This document shows positions 36,088 through 45,884 of a DNA stretch of 64,000 nucleotides, in pieces. The stretch lies in assembly GCF_011578285.1 (NCBI RefSeq), contig NZ_CP049916.1:2294001-2358000 (forward strand). The letters are read 5' to 3'. The notes below the pieces were generated by a model. That model saw nothing but the letters and a program-made list of their open reading frames with translations. It had not been told where the DNA came from and ran no database searches. The first letter of the stretch is position 1. Each line of letters begins with the position of its first letter. A program made the translations under genes and the position numbers. Source of the stretch: Acinetobacter lanii. Its GTDB lineage: Bacteria > Pseudomonadota > Gammaproteobacteria > Pseudomonadales > Moraxellaceae.

Positions 36088-37158
36088 ATGAGCAACTCAA
36101 CTTCTATCCCAACGACTGGTTTAAGCTATAAAGATGCAGGTGTCGATATTGAAGCGGGCGACTTACTCGTCGATCGAATCAAATCTGTCGCGAAGCGTAC
36201 CTCACGTCCCGAAGTAATGGGCGGATTAGGTGGCTTCGGTGCACTTTGTAAAATTCCTAAAGGTTATGAAGAGCCTGTTCTCGTATCTGGCACGGATGGT
36301 GTAGGTACAAAATTACGTTTAGCCCTGAATTTGAATCGTCATGATACGATCGGCCAAGACTTGGTTGCGATGTGTGTGAATGATTTATTGGTCTGTGGTG
36401 CTGAACCTTTATTCTTCCTCGATTACTATGCAACAGGTCACCTCAATGTTGACGTTGCAGCCAATGTTGTAACAGGTATTGGCGCAGGTTGTGAACTTGC
36501 TGGTTGTGCATTGGTTGGCGGTGAAACTGCTGAAATGCCGGGCATGTATGAAGGCGATGACTATGACCTTGCAGGCTTCTGTGTGGGTGTGGTTGAGCAA
36601 AGCAAAATTATTGATGGCTCTAAAGTTAAAGCGGGTGATGTTTTAATTGGTGTTGCGTCTTCTGGTGCGCACTCAAATGGCTACTCTCTTCTTCGTAAAA
36701 TCTTAGATGTGAAAAACGTTGACTTGACTCAAATTGTCGATGGTCGTCCACTTGCAGATACCGCAATGGAACCAACACGCATCTATGTCAAACCAATTCT
36801 TGAGCTTCTTAAGCAAGTTGATGTGCATGCAATGGCACACATCACTGGTGGCGGCTTACCAGGTAATTTACCGCGAGTATTGCCGAATGGTGCTCAAGCC
36901 GTGATTAATGAGGCGTCTTGGCAATGGCCTGAATTGTTCCAACTGCTTCAACGTGAAGGCGGTGTTGAACAATTTGAAATGTATCGCACCTTTAACTGCG
37001 GCGTAGGCATGGTCTTGGCTGTTGATGCAAGTGATGCAGACAAAACCGTTGAGTTATTGACTCAATTGGGTGAAAAAGCTTGGAACATGGGTCATATCGT
37101 GGACAACGCTGAATCTGTTGAAGGCGCTGACGAAAAAATCCGCGTGATTTTTGCTTAA
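36088..37158 (+). CDS. purM: phosphoribosylformylglycinamidine cyclo-ligase (AIR synthetase)
   Basis: 356 residues. Step 5 of purine synthesis: FGAM + ATP to AIR. Signatures are [20 protein letters not shown] at the N-terminus, then [16 protein letters not shown] (about 70-85), the [20 protein letters not shown] motif and [20 protein letters not shown], ending RVIFA. Begins a two-gene operon with purN, 18 bp apart. A possible PurR site was not evident. Confidence 0.96.
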   Translation: MSNSTSIPTTGLSYKDAGVDIEAGDLLVDRIKSVAKRTSRPEVMGGLGGFGALCKIPKGYEEPVLVSGTDGVGTKLRLALNLNRHDTIGQDLVAMCVNDLLVCGAEPLFFLDYYATGHLNVDVAANVVTGIGAGCELAGCALVGGETAEMPGMYEGDDYDLAGFCVGVVEQSKIIDGSKVKAGDVLIGVASSGAHSNGYSLLRKILDVKNVDLTQIVDGRPLADTAMEPTRIYVKPILELLKQVDVHAMAHITGGGLPGNLPRVLPNGAQAVINEASWQWPELFQLLQREGGVEQFEMYRTFNCGVGMVLAVDASDADKTVELLTQLGEKAWNMGHIVDNAESVEGADEKIRVIFA

Positions 37159-37176
37159 TCTGATTCGCTCGAACAC

Positions 37177-37806
37177 ATGATTAAAATCGCTGTACTGGTC
37201 TCAGGCAGTGGATCTAACCTACAAGCCTTGATCGATGCCAATCTTTCAGGGCAGATTGTTGGGGTGATTTCCAACAAGCCTGAAGCCTATGCTTTAGAAC
37301 GTGCAACCCAAGCTGGCATTGCGACAGCCGTGATTGAACACAAGCACTATCCAAATCGGGAAGCCTTTGATGATGTAATGCATCAACAACTGCTTGATTG
37401 GGATGTTGACTTGGTGGTCCTTGCAGGCTTTATGCGGATTTTAAGTCCAAAGTTTGTGTCTGCATGGCAAGGGAAAATGGTGAATATTCACCCTTCCCTG
37501 TTACCACATTACAAAGGTATGCATACCCATCAGCGGGTACTCAATACTGGTGATCGTTTACATGGTTGTACTGTGCATTATGTCACGGCAGAACTCGATG
37601 CAGGTCAAGCTCTGACCCAAGCGGTTTTGCAGGTCGCGATCAACGATACGGTTGAGTCTTTGGCGCAACGTGTGCATGTGCTTGAGCACATCATTTACCC
37701 GCAAGCGGTGGAATGGATTTGCAATGGCACGTTTCAATATACCCAAAATGGTGTGTTGTACCGTGGACAAACCATGCGTGAGCCGATTCAATTCTGTAAG
37801 ATTTGA
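37177..37806 (+). CDS. purN: phosphoribosylglycinamide formyltransferase PurN
   Basis: 209 residues. Transfers the formyl group from 10-formyl-THF to GAR. Motifs are VLVSGSGSNLQALIDA (about 6-21), the catalytic NIHPSLLPHYKG (His near 109) and HYVTAELDAGQALTQA with the conserved Asp. Cotranscribed with purM, and followed by a perfect bidirectional terminator. Confidence 0.95.
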   Translation: MIKIAVLVSGSGSNLQALIDANLSGQIVGVISNKPEAYALERATQAGIATAVIEHKHYPNREAFDDVMHQQLLDWDVDLVVLAGFMRILSPKFVSAWQGKMVNIHPSLLPHYKGMHTHQRVLNTGDRLHGCTVHYVTAELDAGQALTQAVLQVAINDTVESLAQRVHVLEHIIYPQAVEWICNGTFQYTQNGVLYRGQTMREPIQFCKI

Positions 37807-37820
37807 TCAATCGATTACAT

Positions 37821-37848
37821 AAAAAACGCATCCTAGGATGCGTTTTTT
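37821..37848. terminator. bidirectional terminator between purN and the hydrolase gene
   Basis: Near-perfect palindrome AAAAAACGCATCC/GGATGCGTTTTTT. Confidence 0.88.
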
Positions 37849-37861
37849 ATTGGGTATTTAT

Positions 37862-38656
37862 TTAAGCGTTAATGATTTGCTTCAACTGATCTGCCAATTC
37901 CATAGGATGCTCCAAGGGGAACATATGCCCTCCCTCAAATACAGAAAAGGGAATCCCAAATTTCTTTTGCACCTGTTGCGGGAACCGACGTGCCAAGAAA
38001 GGACCTTTCGATGCCACGATCAACTGTGCAGGGACTTGTGGCTGTGCTTGTGGTAACCACCATAGCGAAGGATTGGTTCTAAAAATGTCCACTTCAACCA
38101 TTTTAGGAATGGTGAGTTCCACGCCACCACGCACAGGATCATCGGTTAAAGCATACTGAATATAATCATCAAAACATTGCTGATCAAAATCTTGATAAAA
38201 GCCTTTCGGACGCAATAACTCTGCTGCTTGTTCACGACTGTCCCAATGGTCACGACGGCGTAAGGATAAGGCTGCCGGTGACATTTGATCCACGGCTTTC
38301 AAACGCAATGTTTTAGCAATATGTAGTGCTAAACTTTCTTTGCCCATGATCAGCGGTGGATCAAGCATAATCACTTGTTCAAACAACTCAGGGCATTGCA
38401 GAGCAGCCTTAAAGGTTAGCACTGCACCGAGTGAGTGTCCAAGACCAATCACTTTACGCCCTTGTGCTTTTTGCACAATGCTGTCGATGACCTGTTGGGT
38501 CATGCTGTTCCAATGGTTATCGACCGGATAGCGCCCATCTGTTCCAATCAAAGGAACAGCGATCACATCAAAATCATCACGCAGTGCATCAAAGAGTTTT
38601 TGATAGACTGCTGATGGGACCCCATTGGCATGCGCAAAGTGAATCAGTGCTTTCAT
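37862..38656 (-). CDS. alpha/beta-hydrolase
   Basis: 264 residues. The nucleophile elbow GHSLGA (Ser near 74) follows a VIGL strand. The late histidine segment FEGGHMFPLEHPMEL (His near 246 or 252) and an acid region after PAQLIVASKGPFLA complete the fold. It resembles small cytoplasmic esterases; the substrate is unknown. Its ATG overlaps the sppA stop (ATGA), so the two are translationally coupled. Confidence 0.82.
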   Translation of the reverse strand: MKALIHFAHANGVPSAVYQKLFDALRDDFDVIAVPLIGTDGRYPVDNHWNSMTQQVIDSIVQKAQGRKVIGLGHSLGAVLTFKAALQCPELFEQVIMLDPPLIMGKESLALHIAKTLRLKAVDQMSPAALSLRRRDHWDSREQAAELLRPKGFYQDFDQQCFDDYIQYALTDDPVRGGVELTIPKMVEVDIFRTNPSLWWLPQAQPQVPAQLIVASKGPFLARRFPQQVQKKFGIPFSVFEGGHMFPLEHPMELADQLKQIINA

Positions 38657-39681
38657 TGTATTTTTGTCGTATTTTCAGTTTGAACCTGTTTGGACACGGC
38701 GGTCGCAAAGCCTTGACCGATGCTTGCACCCATACGTCCTAATACAGAATCCAAAGGACTATGTTGAATGGTGTAATTGACTGTTTTATCAACTTTCAAT
38801 TCACGTTTCAATGTATTTAAGCTACCGACACGGTCAGCAATACCCAATTTAATCGCTTGCTCACCGGTCCAGAATAAACCTGAAAAAATAGCAGGATCAT
38901 TGGATTTCAGCTTGCTGCCTCGGCCTTGTTTTACCGCATTGATGAAATGATCATGCACATTGTCGAGTAATGCTTGCACATGCGCTTTTTGCGCAGGGTC
39001 TACCGGTTGGGTCATCGACAAAATCGCTTTGTTTTCACCTGACGTCATGGTGCGGTCTTCAACGCCAAATTTTTGCATCAAACCATTCACACCATAGTTC
39101 GGCATAATTACACCAATTGAACCGACAAGACTTGAGGGATTGACAATAATTTCATCAGCAGCCGATGCGATATAGTAAGCACCAGAAGCACCGGTATCAC
39201 CAATCACTGCATAGATTTTTTTATCGCTATGGGCTTTTTTCTGATACTGAATTTCTTGCCAAATTTCATCAGATTGTACTGGTGAGCCGCCTGGTGAATT
39301 GATATTTAACACCACGGCTTTGCTTTGTTTATTGTCAAAAGCTTTTTTCAAAGACTTAATCGTGTCTTCACTGTTGACACTTTTTTCATCCGCAGCAATC
39401 GTGCCGACAATATCAACCACAGCCAAATGTGAACTACTGGTCGAAGTCGGATCGGAAGCATCGCTACTGCAACTTTTAGTCATCATGAGAATGACAAACA
39501 GCAAATACGCGAAGGTTAAAAATTTAAAGAAAATACCCCAGCGACGTGCACGCTTTTGCTCTTCAACGGAAGCCAAGACTGCTTTTTCAAGAATTTGCCA
39601 TTCCTGACCGCTCGGCTGTTTTTGATTATTTTTGAGATCAGATTGTGGTTCATTATGCGGTTGTGGTGGCCAATCGGACAT
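38653..39681 (-). CDS. sppA: signal peptide peptidase SppA (S49 family)
   Basis: 342 residues, the short SppA form. One membrane anchor (about 47-65) precedes the S49 domain. The nucleophile region is GDTGASGAYYIASAADEI (catalytic Ser), the PGG of NSPGGSPVQS lies upstream, and the catalytic Lys is in SGENKAILS. It degrades remnant signal peptides in the inner membrane. Overlaps the hydrolase gene downstream by one base pair of the stop/start. Confidence 0.92.
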   Translation of the reverse strand: MSDWPPQPHNEPQSDLKNNQKQPSGQEWQILEKAVLASVEEQKRARRWGIFFKFLTFAYLLFVILMMTKSCSSDASDPTSTSSSHLAVVDIVGTIAADEKSVNSEDTIKSLKKAFDNKQSKAVVLNINSPGGSPVQSDEIWQEIQYQKKAHSDKKIYAVIGDTGASGAYYIASAADEIIVNPSSLVGSIGVIMPNYGVNGLMQKFGVEDRTMTSGENKAILSMTQPVDPAQKAHVQALLDNVHDHFINAVKQGRGSKLKSNDPAIFSGLFWTGEQAIKLGIADRVGSLNTLKRELKVDKTVNYTIQHSPLDSVLGRMGASIGQGFATAVSKQVQTENTTKIQ

Positions 39682-39819
39682 CTATTCCATCCAAATATCA
39701 TTATTAATACGGCATAATATACATCGATTTCAGTAAAACTGTTTAAAGCGCCTCAATATACTTTATAATATTCAGGCTATGACTGTTCATACTCACCTCT
39801 AAAGTTAAATTGCTCGAAG

Positions 39820-40770
39820 ATGCCTAAAACTCAAAGTTCTACCACAACTCGACTTTTAAATTTTTTTAGCCGTCGACCAATTCGCTTTTCACGCTTCTTT
39901 GCAAAAATGCTTGCAGCAGCAGTGAATATTTTTCATGTCAGTAAATCTTCAAAATACATTCGTTTGAACGTTGAAATTTGCTTGCCACATCTCTCCCCCG
40001 AACATAAAGAACAGATTGCCCATGCTGCCGTGAGTAACGAACTCCAGTCCTATATGGAGTTTTTTAGTATTTGGGGCAGCTCAAATGAGAAAAATATTTC
40101 ACGTATTCGAAAAATTACCGGTGAACATTTTTTTCATGATGCCATGGCACAGCAAAAAGGGATCATTCTCCTTGCACCGCATTTCGGCACATGGGAAGTC
40201 ATGAATGCTTGGTTTTCTCAGCACACTGAGATGACCATCATGTATAAACCGATCAAAAATGATGAAGCGGATCAGTTTGTACGTGCGGCACGAAGTCGTG
40301 AAAGAGCAACCCTTGTACCGACCGATGAATCTGGTGTTCGTCAAATTTTTAAAGCGTTGAAATCGGGTGGCACCACCGTGATTTTGCCTGATCATACCCC
40401 AAAACACACAGGTGATATGATCAAGTACTTTGGCTTGCCGTTGTCATCAAGTAATCTCAGTGCCAAACTGATTCAAAAAACCAAAGCCCGTGCTTTGTTG
40501 GTCTATGCCATTCGCAATGAGACTGAAGACTTCGATATGTATATCGAACCGATGGATGAAAAAATCTATGACGGTACACCTATCGATGGCACTATGGTGA
40601 TCCATAAAGCGATTGAAAATTTAATCGCACGTTACCCAGAGCATGGGCATTGGAGCTATAAACGCTTTAAAGCCAGTCCTGAACTGAAAGATATTTATAA
40701 AATCCCTTTTGAAGAAGCGGTTGCTAAAGTTCAAGCCGTACGTGAAGCTGCCAAGGCTTTACCGCATTAA
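39820..40770 (+). CDS. LpxL/LpxM-type (HtrB superfamily) lipid A acyltransferase
   Basis: 316 residues. The catalytic HX4E motif is in APHFGTWEVMNAWF (about 127), followed by the substrate motifs IMYKPIKN and VILPDHTPKHTG. The lysophospholipid/lipid A late acyltransferase fold adds secondary acyl chains to lipid A at the inner membrane. There are at least two homologues in Acinetobacter (LpxL and LpxM) and I cannot decide which from this sequence alone. It is convergent with comEC, overlapping it by 12 bp. Confidence 0.85.
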   Translation: MPKTQSSTTTRLLNFFSRRPIRFSRFFAKMLAAAVNIFHVSKSSKYIRLNVEICLPHLSPEHKEQIAHAAVSNELQSYMEFFSIWGSSNEKNISRIRKITGEHFFHDAMAQQKGIILLAPHFGTWEVMNAWFSQHTEMTIMYKPIKNDEADQFVRAARSRERATLVPTDESGVRQIFKALKSGGTTVILPDHTPKHTGDMIKYFGLPLSSSNLSAKLIQKTKARALLVYAIRNETEDFDMYIEPMDEKIYDGTPIDGTMVIHKAIENLIARYPEHGHWSYKRFKASPELKDIYKIPFEEAVAKVQAVREAAKALPH

Positions 40771-43233
40771 CCACATCCGTGTTTGTCGATGATGCTTCTC
40801 TCTCATCTCGCCATTCTGCTGTAATTCAAAACTGATACTGCCTTGTTGAATGGTACTTTCGAATGGAATTGAAAGTGCTTTAAGACGCGCCTGCGTGATC
40901 GGATGCGGATGCCCATAGCGGTTATTCACCCCTGCTGAAGCAATGGCAAGCTTGGGCTGATAATGCTTTAAAAATCCAAAGGATGAACTGTGCTGACTGC
41001 CATGATGACCCAGCACCAAAACATCGACCTTTAAGTTCGGATAGGTTTGCAGTAGTCGATATTCCGCTTCCCAACCTGTATCTCCCATCAATAAAAAATG
41101 TTGAAACCCCTTAGATTTGGGTACTTGTATATAGACAATACAGGACAATTCATTTTGCGCATACGGCACCATGCTTAGGCTATTCTCAGCAGGTGCAAGC
41201 ACTTGAATGTTCATCTCTTTAAACTGCCAGTGTTGTCCAGCGTGGCAGTAATCAAAATTCGACTGTTCAAATCGCTCATCACGTTGATTGGAACTGACCT
41301 GTTTAATCTTGATGCTTTGATTCAGTTTTTCGAAAGCCCCTGCATGGTCTTGATCCAAATGGGTCAGTAACACATGATCCAATTGACTGATCCCCTCACC
41401 CATTAAATAAGGTATAACGATACTATTGGCGACGCTAAATTGAGTTTCGTCAAATGAACCACCGGTGTCGATCATCATTTTATGCTCAGGCGTATTCACC
41501 ACGACTGCTTGGCCTTGCCCCACATCTAATATCGTCAGAGAAAAGTCGGTATGCTGTTTTGAAGGCAGAATAAGCGGGAGAAAACACAGCACCGCCCATA
41601 GTTTGGGTACAGTGCCTTTGGGCAGAAATAAAATGATGGTCCCGATGGCGAGTGATGCAATCATCAAAGGACTTAAGGACAACCAACTTAGTTTAGGATG
41701 AAACAGCTGATCCAAGCCACCCAACACCCACAATAAAAAGGAGGCACTGAAATCTGCCAAATGAAAAAATAAAAGCCCCAGCGGTTCAATGAATGCACTG
41801 AATACAGCGCCAATCACCTCCAAAGGTACAATCACTGCACCGATGATTGGGATTGCAATTAAATTCACAATCGGGGAAATCCAAGACACTTGCCCAAAAA
41901 TCAGTGCCACCAAAGGAAATAAGGCAATGAAGACCTTCCACTGAGATTCAACCAATACTCGAACCAACTTTGACCCCTTACTCCATCGGCTTGAGACTAT
42001 ATCCGCATTCATCTGAGGAGATTGATGCAGCATGGTTTGATAAACCCGAATCAGAATAAAACATGCGCCATAGGACAACCAAAAAGCCGCCGATAAAATA
42101 CTAAAGGGGTCGATTAACAACAGTATGCTCGCGCTGAATAATAATAGCTTGAGTGCATGCAGCTGTTGTTTTAGCAGTAAGACAAAACTGATTAGACACA
42201 CCGTTAAACAGGTACGCAGGGCCGGAATTTCAAAACCCACAAAAGCGGTATAGGCAATCACGCAAAAAACAAAAGGCAAAACAAGGAAATACGGACGTGG
42301 AATTTTAAGGAACAGTGTCGGCTTAAAAGTTGAAATGATCAGATTCAGAACAAAGCAAAACATCACCGCGAAAATCAACACATGCGGACCTGAAATGGCC
42401 AATAAATGTGAAATCCCCAAGCGCTTAAATTGCGCTTGAGTCTCTTCTGCCAACAGACGTTCATCACCCGTAAGTAAAGCCAACAATAAGCCTTTATTCT
42501 CAAGTGGCTGCTTTTGAATCAAATATCGAAAATGCAATCTGAGTCGTTCAGCCGACAGTTGTACAGATGCCATCACACCTGAATTTGAACGGATAAAAGA
42601 TTCATAGCCATCTGCAATCAAAGCTTGCTCCGAGATGGGTTGAATCTGCTTGACTTGCATGCTGCCCATGATGTTTTGTTGTAGCAGCCATTTTTCTTGA
42701 TCAAAGACATGCGCAACTGCATAGCTATGCGCAGGTTTGATTTTACCCGTGACTTTATAATACTGTCCGAGTTCTAGTGCAGTTTGATCAGCATCTTGTT
42801 TAAAATAAAGCAATACGCTTGGGTTTTGATTTGAGCTTTGAGTTTTAGTGTGCGATGCCCAGCGCACTTGTTGTTTTAAGCGATTTTTTTCTTGAGCATT
42901 GGATCGTTGATCGAGTTTATGCACATAAATGATCGCTGTGCTGTCACTGACTTCCATGATGCGCTGCTCAAGTCGATCATCTAACTGCCAATGTGCATAA
43001 AATTGCCCCAGTAAAAACAGACTTAAGCTGACTAAGCCGCAGGATAAAACTTTAAAAATAAAGGTTTGGCTAAAGTGGAGTTTAAATTGAGTTGCCACAA
43101 CAGCTAAAACAGTGAGCAGCCAAATCCATGGGGCAAGATTGACAGATGCTTTTAATAGCGCATGTTGTTCTAAAGCATAGCCCATACTGGCAATGCCCAA
43201 AATCCAAGAGCCTAAAATCAACAATAGATACAT
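40759..43233 (-). CDS. comEC: ComEC/Rec2 DNA-uptake channel protein
   Basis: 824 residues. Inner-membrane channel for single-stranded DNA during natural transformation. An N-terminal OB-like soluble region (about 80-215) is followed by the membrane competence domain starting at LLLALLTGDERLLAEETQAQ then FKRLGISHLLAISG (about 245-280). Many helices follow. The C-terminal metallo-beta-lactamase domain begins FSLTILDVGQGQAVVVNTP with THLDQDHAGAF (metal-binding HxDxDH) and ends with HHGSQHSSS. All three domains are present and complete, so natural competence is plausible for this organism, though other com/pil genes are outside the window. Confidence 0.95.
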   Translation of the reverse strand: MYLLLILGSWILGIASMGYALEQHALLKASVNLAPWIWLLTVLAVVATQFKLHFSQTFIFKVLSCGLVSLSLFLLGQFYAHWQLDDRLEQRIMEVSDSTAIIYVHKLDQRSNAQEKNRLKQQVRWASHTKTQSSNQNPSVLLYFKQDADQTALELGQYYKVTGKIKPAHSYAVAHVFDQEKWLLQQNIMGSMQVKQIQPISEQALIADGYESFIRSNSGVMASVQLSAERLRLHFRYLIQKQPLENKGLLLALLTGDERLLAEETQAQFKRLGISHLLAISGPHVLIFAVMFCFVLNLIISTFKPTLFLKIPRPYFLVLPFVFCVIAYTAFVGFEIPALRTCLTVCLISFVLLLKQQLHALKLLLFSASILLLIDPFSILSAAFWLSYGACFILIRVYQTMLHQSPQMNADIVSSRWSKGSKLVRVLVESQWKVFIALFPLVALIFGQVSWISPIVNLIAIPIIGAVIVPLEVIGAVFSAFIEPLGLLFFHLADFSASFLLWVLGGLDQLFHPKLSWLSLSPLMIASLAIGTIILFLPKGTVPKLWAVLCFLPLILPSKQHTDFSLTILDVGQGQAVVVNTPEHKMMIDTGGSFDETQFSVANSIVIPYLMGEGISQLDHVLLTHLDQDHAGAFEKLNQSIKIKQVSSNQRDERFEQSNFDYCHAGQHWQFKEMNIQVLAPAENSLSMVPYAQNELSCIVYIQVPKSKGFQHFLLMGDTGWEAEYRLLQTYPNLKVDVLVLGHHGSQHSSSFGFLKHYQPKLAIASAGVNNRYGHPHPITQARLKALSIPFESTIQQGSISFELQQNGEMREKHHRQTRMWLMR

Positions 43234-43280
43234 AAGATTTTTATTATTTTAAATGCTGTGCAAAAAGCGTTCTCCCAAAA

Positions 43281-43313
43281 CTATTAAAGCTCGATTTGCT
43301 CGAGCTTTAATAG
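43281..43313 (-). terminator. intrinsic terminator after lolD
   Basis: A 14-bp stem CTATTAAAGCTCGA/TCGAGCTTTAATAG with a five-base loop and four T on the minus strand. It separates lolD from comEC. Confidence 0.75.
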
Positions 43314-43342
43314 ACACTTAGTCGGATACTACAGCAATAATG

Positions 43343-44020
43343 TTATTTCCAAAGCCCATCCTGCATATGCAAAATTTTGTCTGCAGATTGCGCCAATTGC
43401 TCATCATGGGTCACGATTAACATCGCCATATTGAACTCTTGACGTAAGTCTGACAGCAATTCAAAAATACTCAGTGCTGTTTTACGGTCTAAATTACCCG
43501 TTGGTTCATCTGCCATCATCAGCTTCGGCTGAGTGACTAAGGCACGTGCTAAAGCCACACGCTGACGTTCACCCCCTGAAAGCTCACCCGGCTTATGTGT
43601 CATCCGATGCGATAAACCGACACGGTTTAGAAGATATTCAGCACGTTCTTTGGCTTTTTTAAATTCAGCATCTTTACGTAACATCAAAGGCATCGCGATG
43701 TTTTCTAAAGCAGTAAATTCAGGCAACAAATGATGAAACTGATACACGAAACCCAAGTGCTCGTTACGTAGAAAACCACGCTCTGCTTCACCCAAGTTGT
43801 CGAAACGTTTGCCATTTAAAAACACCATACCTTCATTGGGACGATCAAGCCCACCCAACACATGCAGCAAGGTACTTTTACCTGAACCTGAGGAGCCGAC
43901 AATTGAAACAAATTCGCCTTGTTTCACTTGTAACGACAAGCCTTTAATCACGTCAACCGTCGATTTACCATCGGTAAAAAATTTACGGATGTTTTGGGCA
44001 TCTAGCACCACATTACTCAT
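43343..44020 (-). CDS. lolD: lipoprotein-releasing ABC transporter ATP-binding protein
   Basis: 225 residues from the ATG at 44020. Walker A is GSSGSGKSTLLHVLGGLD, the Q-loop YQFHHLLPEF, the signature [16 protein letters not shown] and Walker B LMMADEPTGNLD. Energises release of outer-membrane lipoproteins from the inner membrane to LolA. The start overlaps the upstream permease gene by 8 bp. The longer frame to 44056 is rejected because MSNVVLDAQNIRKFF is the family start. Confidence 0.95.
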   Translation of the reverse strand: MSNVVLDAQNIRKFFTDGKSTVDVIKGLSLQVKQGEFVSIVGSSGSGKSTLLHVLGGLDRPNEGMVFLNGKRFDNLGEAERGFLRNEHLGFVYQFHHLLPEFTALENIAMPLMLRKDAEFKKAKERAEYLLNRVGLSHRMTHKPGELSGGERQRVALARALVTQPKLMMADEPTGNLDRKTALSIFELLSDLRQEFNMAMLIVTHDEQLAQSADKILHMQDGLWK

Positions 44021-45248
44021 AACGAAGTGCCTCCGCTGGTTGAACTTTTGCAGCACGCATGGCTGGATAAATGGTCGCTAAGAAGCTGAGTAATAGCGAC
44101 AAACCTACAATCAGTACCACATCTTGCCATCTTAAATAAGACGGTAAGTAGTTAATAAAATACGCATCAAATAGATGTAAGCCAAAGGATGAGTTTAACC
44201 AACCAATCAGGCTACTGATGGTGGTGGCAAACACAATCCCAAGTGCAGCCCCTGCCAATGTCCCGACTACACCAATCACAGTCCCTTGCACCATAAAGAT
44301 TTTAGTAATCGTGGTTGGTGAAGCACCTAAGGTACGTAAAATCGCGATATCCGATTTTTTATCGGTCACGACCATCACCAGTGACGATACAATATTAAAA
44401 GCAGCCACCAAAACGATCAGGAACAACAACAAGCTGACCATGGCTTTTTCCATTTGAATCGCACTGAACAAATTCCCGTGGGTATATGTCCAGTTCGATG
44501 CATAGAAATTACCTGGCAAATCTTTCACCACATCATCGGCCACTTGAGGTGCACGGAAAATATCATCTAACTTCATTCGCACCCCTTGTGCGCCATCTGG
44601 AAGACGAAGCAAGGTCGATGCATCATTCAACGCGATATAACCAATCATCGAATCAACTTCAGCGCCAATACTGAAGATTCCCACCACTTTAAAGCGTTTG
44701 AAACGTGGCACCACACCGGCAGGTGATGGCGTTGCTTCAGGTAGAATCAAGGTCACATTGTCATTTAAACGTAGACCTAAGGCATCGGTCATTTGTTTGC
44801 CTAAGACAATACCAAATTCACCTTTTTTCAGGGAATCAATACTGCCCTCAACCATGTGGTTTTGAATGATTGATACTTTTTTCTCATAGCTCGGTTCAAT
44901 CCCCGATACCATAATACCGGCCACTTGTCCTTGTGCCGTAAGCATGCCTTGTAACTGGGTAAAAGGTGCTACACCGGTTACATGTTCATGCTGATCAATT
45001 TTCTTGGCAAGCTCAGGCCAGTCTGTTAAAATTTGTGTTGAGGAAACAGTAGCTTGAGGTACCATACCCAAGACACGGTTTTTTAACTCGCGGTCGAATC
45101 CATTCATGACAGATAGAACTGTAATAAGAACAGCGACTCCTAAAGTCAAACCGATCATGGATACCAAAGCAATAAAAGAAATAAAGTGATTACTCCGCCG
45201 TGCGCGAGTGTATCTCAACCCTATATACAGCGAGATCGGTTTAAACAT
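44013..45248 (-). CDS. lipoprotein-releasing permease, LolC/LolE family (LolF-like)
   Basis: 411 residues: TM1 with RTRARRSNHFISFIALVSMI, a periplasmic MacB-like domain (about 45-250), and three C-terminal helices ending QPAEALRYE. Only one permease gene stands next to lolD instead of a lolC-lolE pair. This fits the LolDF arrangement described for Acinetobacter and Francisella, in which one homodimeric permease does both jobs. Inferred from the local gene set; a second permease elsewhere is not excluded. Confidence 0.92.
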   Translation of the reverse strand: MFKPISLYIGLRYTRARRSNHFISFIALVSMIGLTLGVAVLITVLSVMNGFDRELKNRVLGMVPQATVSSTQILTDWPELAKKIDQHEHVTGVAPFTQLQGMLTAQGQVAGIMVSGIEPSYEKKVSIIQNHMVEGSIDSLKKGEFGIVLGKQMTDALGLRLNDNVTLILPEATPSPAGVVPRFKRFKVVGIFSIGAEVDSMIGYIALNDASTLLRLPDGAQGVRMKLDDIFRAPQVADDVVKDLPGNFYASNWTYTHGNLFSAIQMEKAMVSLLLFLIVLVAAFNIVSSLVMVVTDKKSDIAILRTLGASPTTITKIFMVQGTVIGVVGTLAGAALGIVFATTISSLIGWLNSSFGLHLFDAYFINYLPSYLRWQDVVLIVGLSLLLSFLATIYPAMRAAKVQPAEALRYE

Positions 45249-45272
45249 ACCATCTAGTCCGAGGTGTTTTTA

Positions 45273-45839
45273 ATGGAAGCTCTACAGCACCAAAGTGGAG
45301 AAAATGAACGTCGCGTCATGTCTCGTATTGATGCTACCTTAAGGATTAATTATCAGATCGTCTCCGAAGAGGTTGCACTGAATGATCCTTACGATTCAAA
45401 TTTTGTATTACCGCGTTATTTTCTCTTACTTGCGGAATTAGATCAATTTGATCATGCACTAGAGTACGAATTAGAACAATTAAATCAAAAAGATCAACAA
45501 ATTGCTCGAATCTTATCCTTATTTAACAAAAAATTAAACCTCATTACGGGGTCAATGTACGATTCAATTGTACAAACCATGTTACCCATTCCAGATAAAG
45601 TCAATTTATCTGAGACGGGCTTAAGTTTTTATACTGAACATGAAATTCCAGATGGCGCATATATTCATATTTCACTCAGCCATCCGGAAAATGATTTTCA
45701 CATTGCAGTGACTGCGCATGTGGTCTATAGCCGTTTAGAAGAAAATGGACGCTATCGAACTGGTGCTTATTTCATTACCCTGCATCCGCAAGACCGCGTC
45801 AAGCTAGCCGAAGCGATTGCCAGTTATCAAACTGAATAA
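45273..45839 (+). CDS. PilZ-domain protein
   Basis: 188 residues from the ATG at 45273, with a GAGG site 8 bp upstream; an in-frame GTG at 45264 is rejected. The N-terminal ERRVMSRIDATLRINYQI and a later NLSETGLSFYTE fit the RxxxR and (D/N)xSxxG c-di-GMP motifs of PilZ. A middle helix (LAELDQFDHALEYELEQLNQ) separates the two parts, as in PilZ proteins with an inserted dimerisation helix. Cytoplasmic; role unknown. Divergent from the lol genes. Confidence 0.75.
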   Translation: MEALQHQSGENERRVMSRIDATLRINYQIVSEEVALNDPYDSNFVLPRYFLLLAELDQFDHALEYELEQLNQKDQQIARILSLFNKKLNLITGSMYDSIVQTMLPIPDKVNLSETGLSFYTEHEIPDGAYIHISLSHPENDFHIAVTAHVVYSRLEENGRYRTGAYFITLHPQDRVKLAEAIASYQTE

Positions 45840-45884
45840 ATTGTTGATTCAATTGAAGCATAGCCCACAGCATTCGATCTTAAA

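Noticed and set aside
40759..40770. Possible frameshift where comEC and the acyltransferase overlap
   Set aside because: Both reading frames are complete; a 12-bp convergent overlap of stops is normal.
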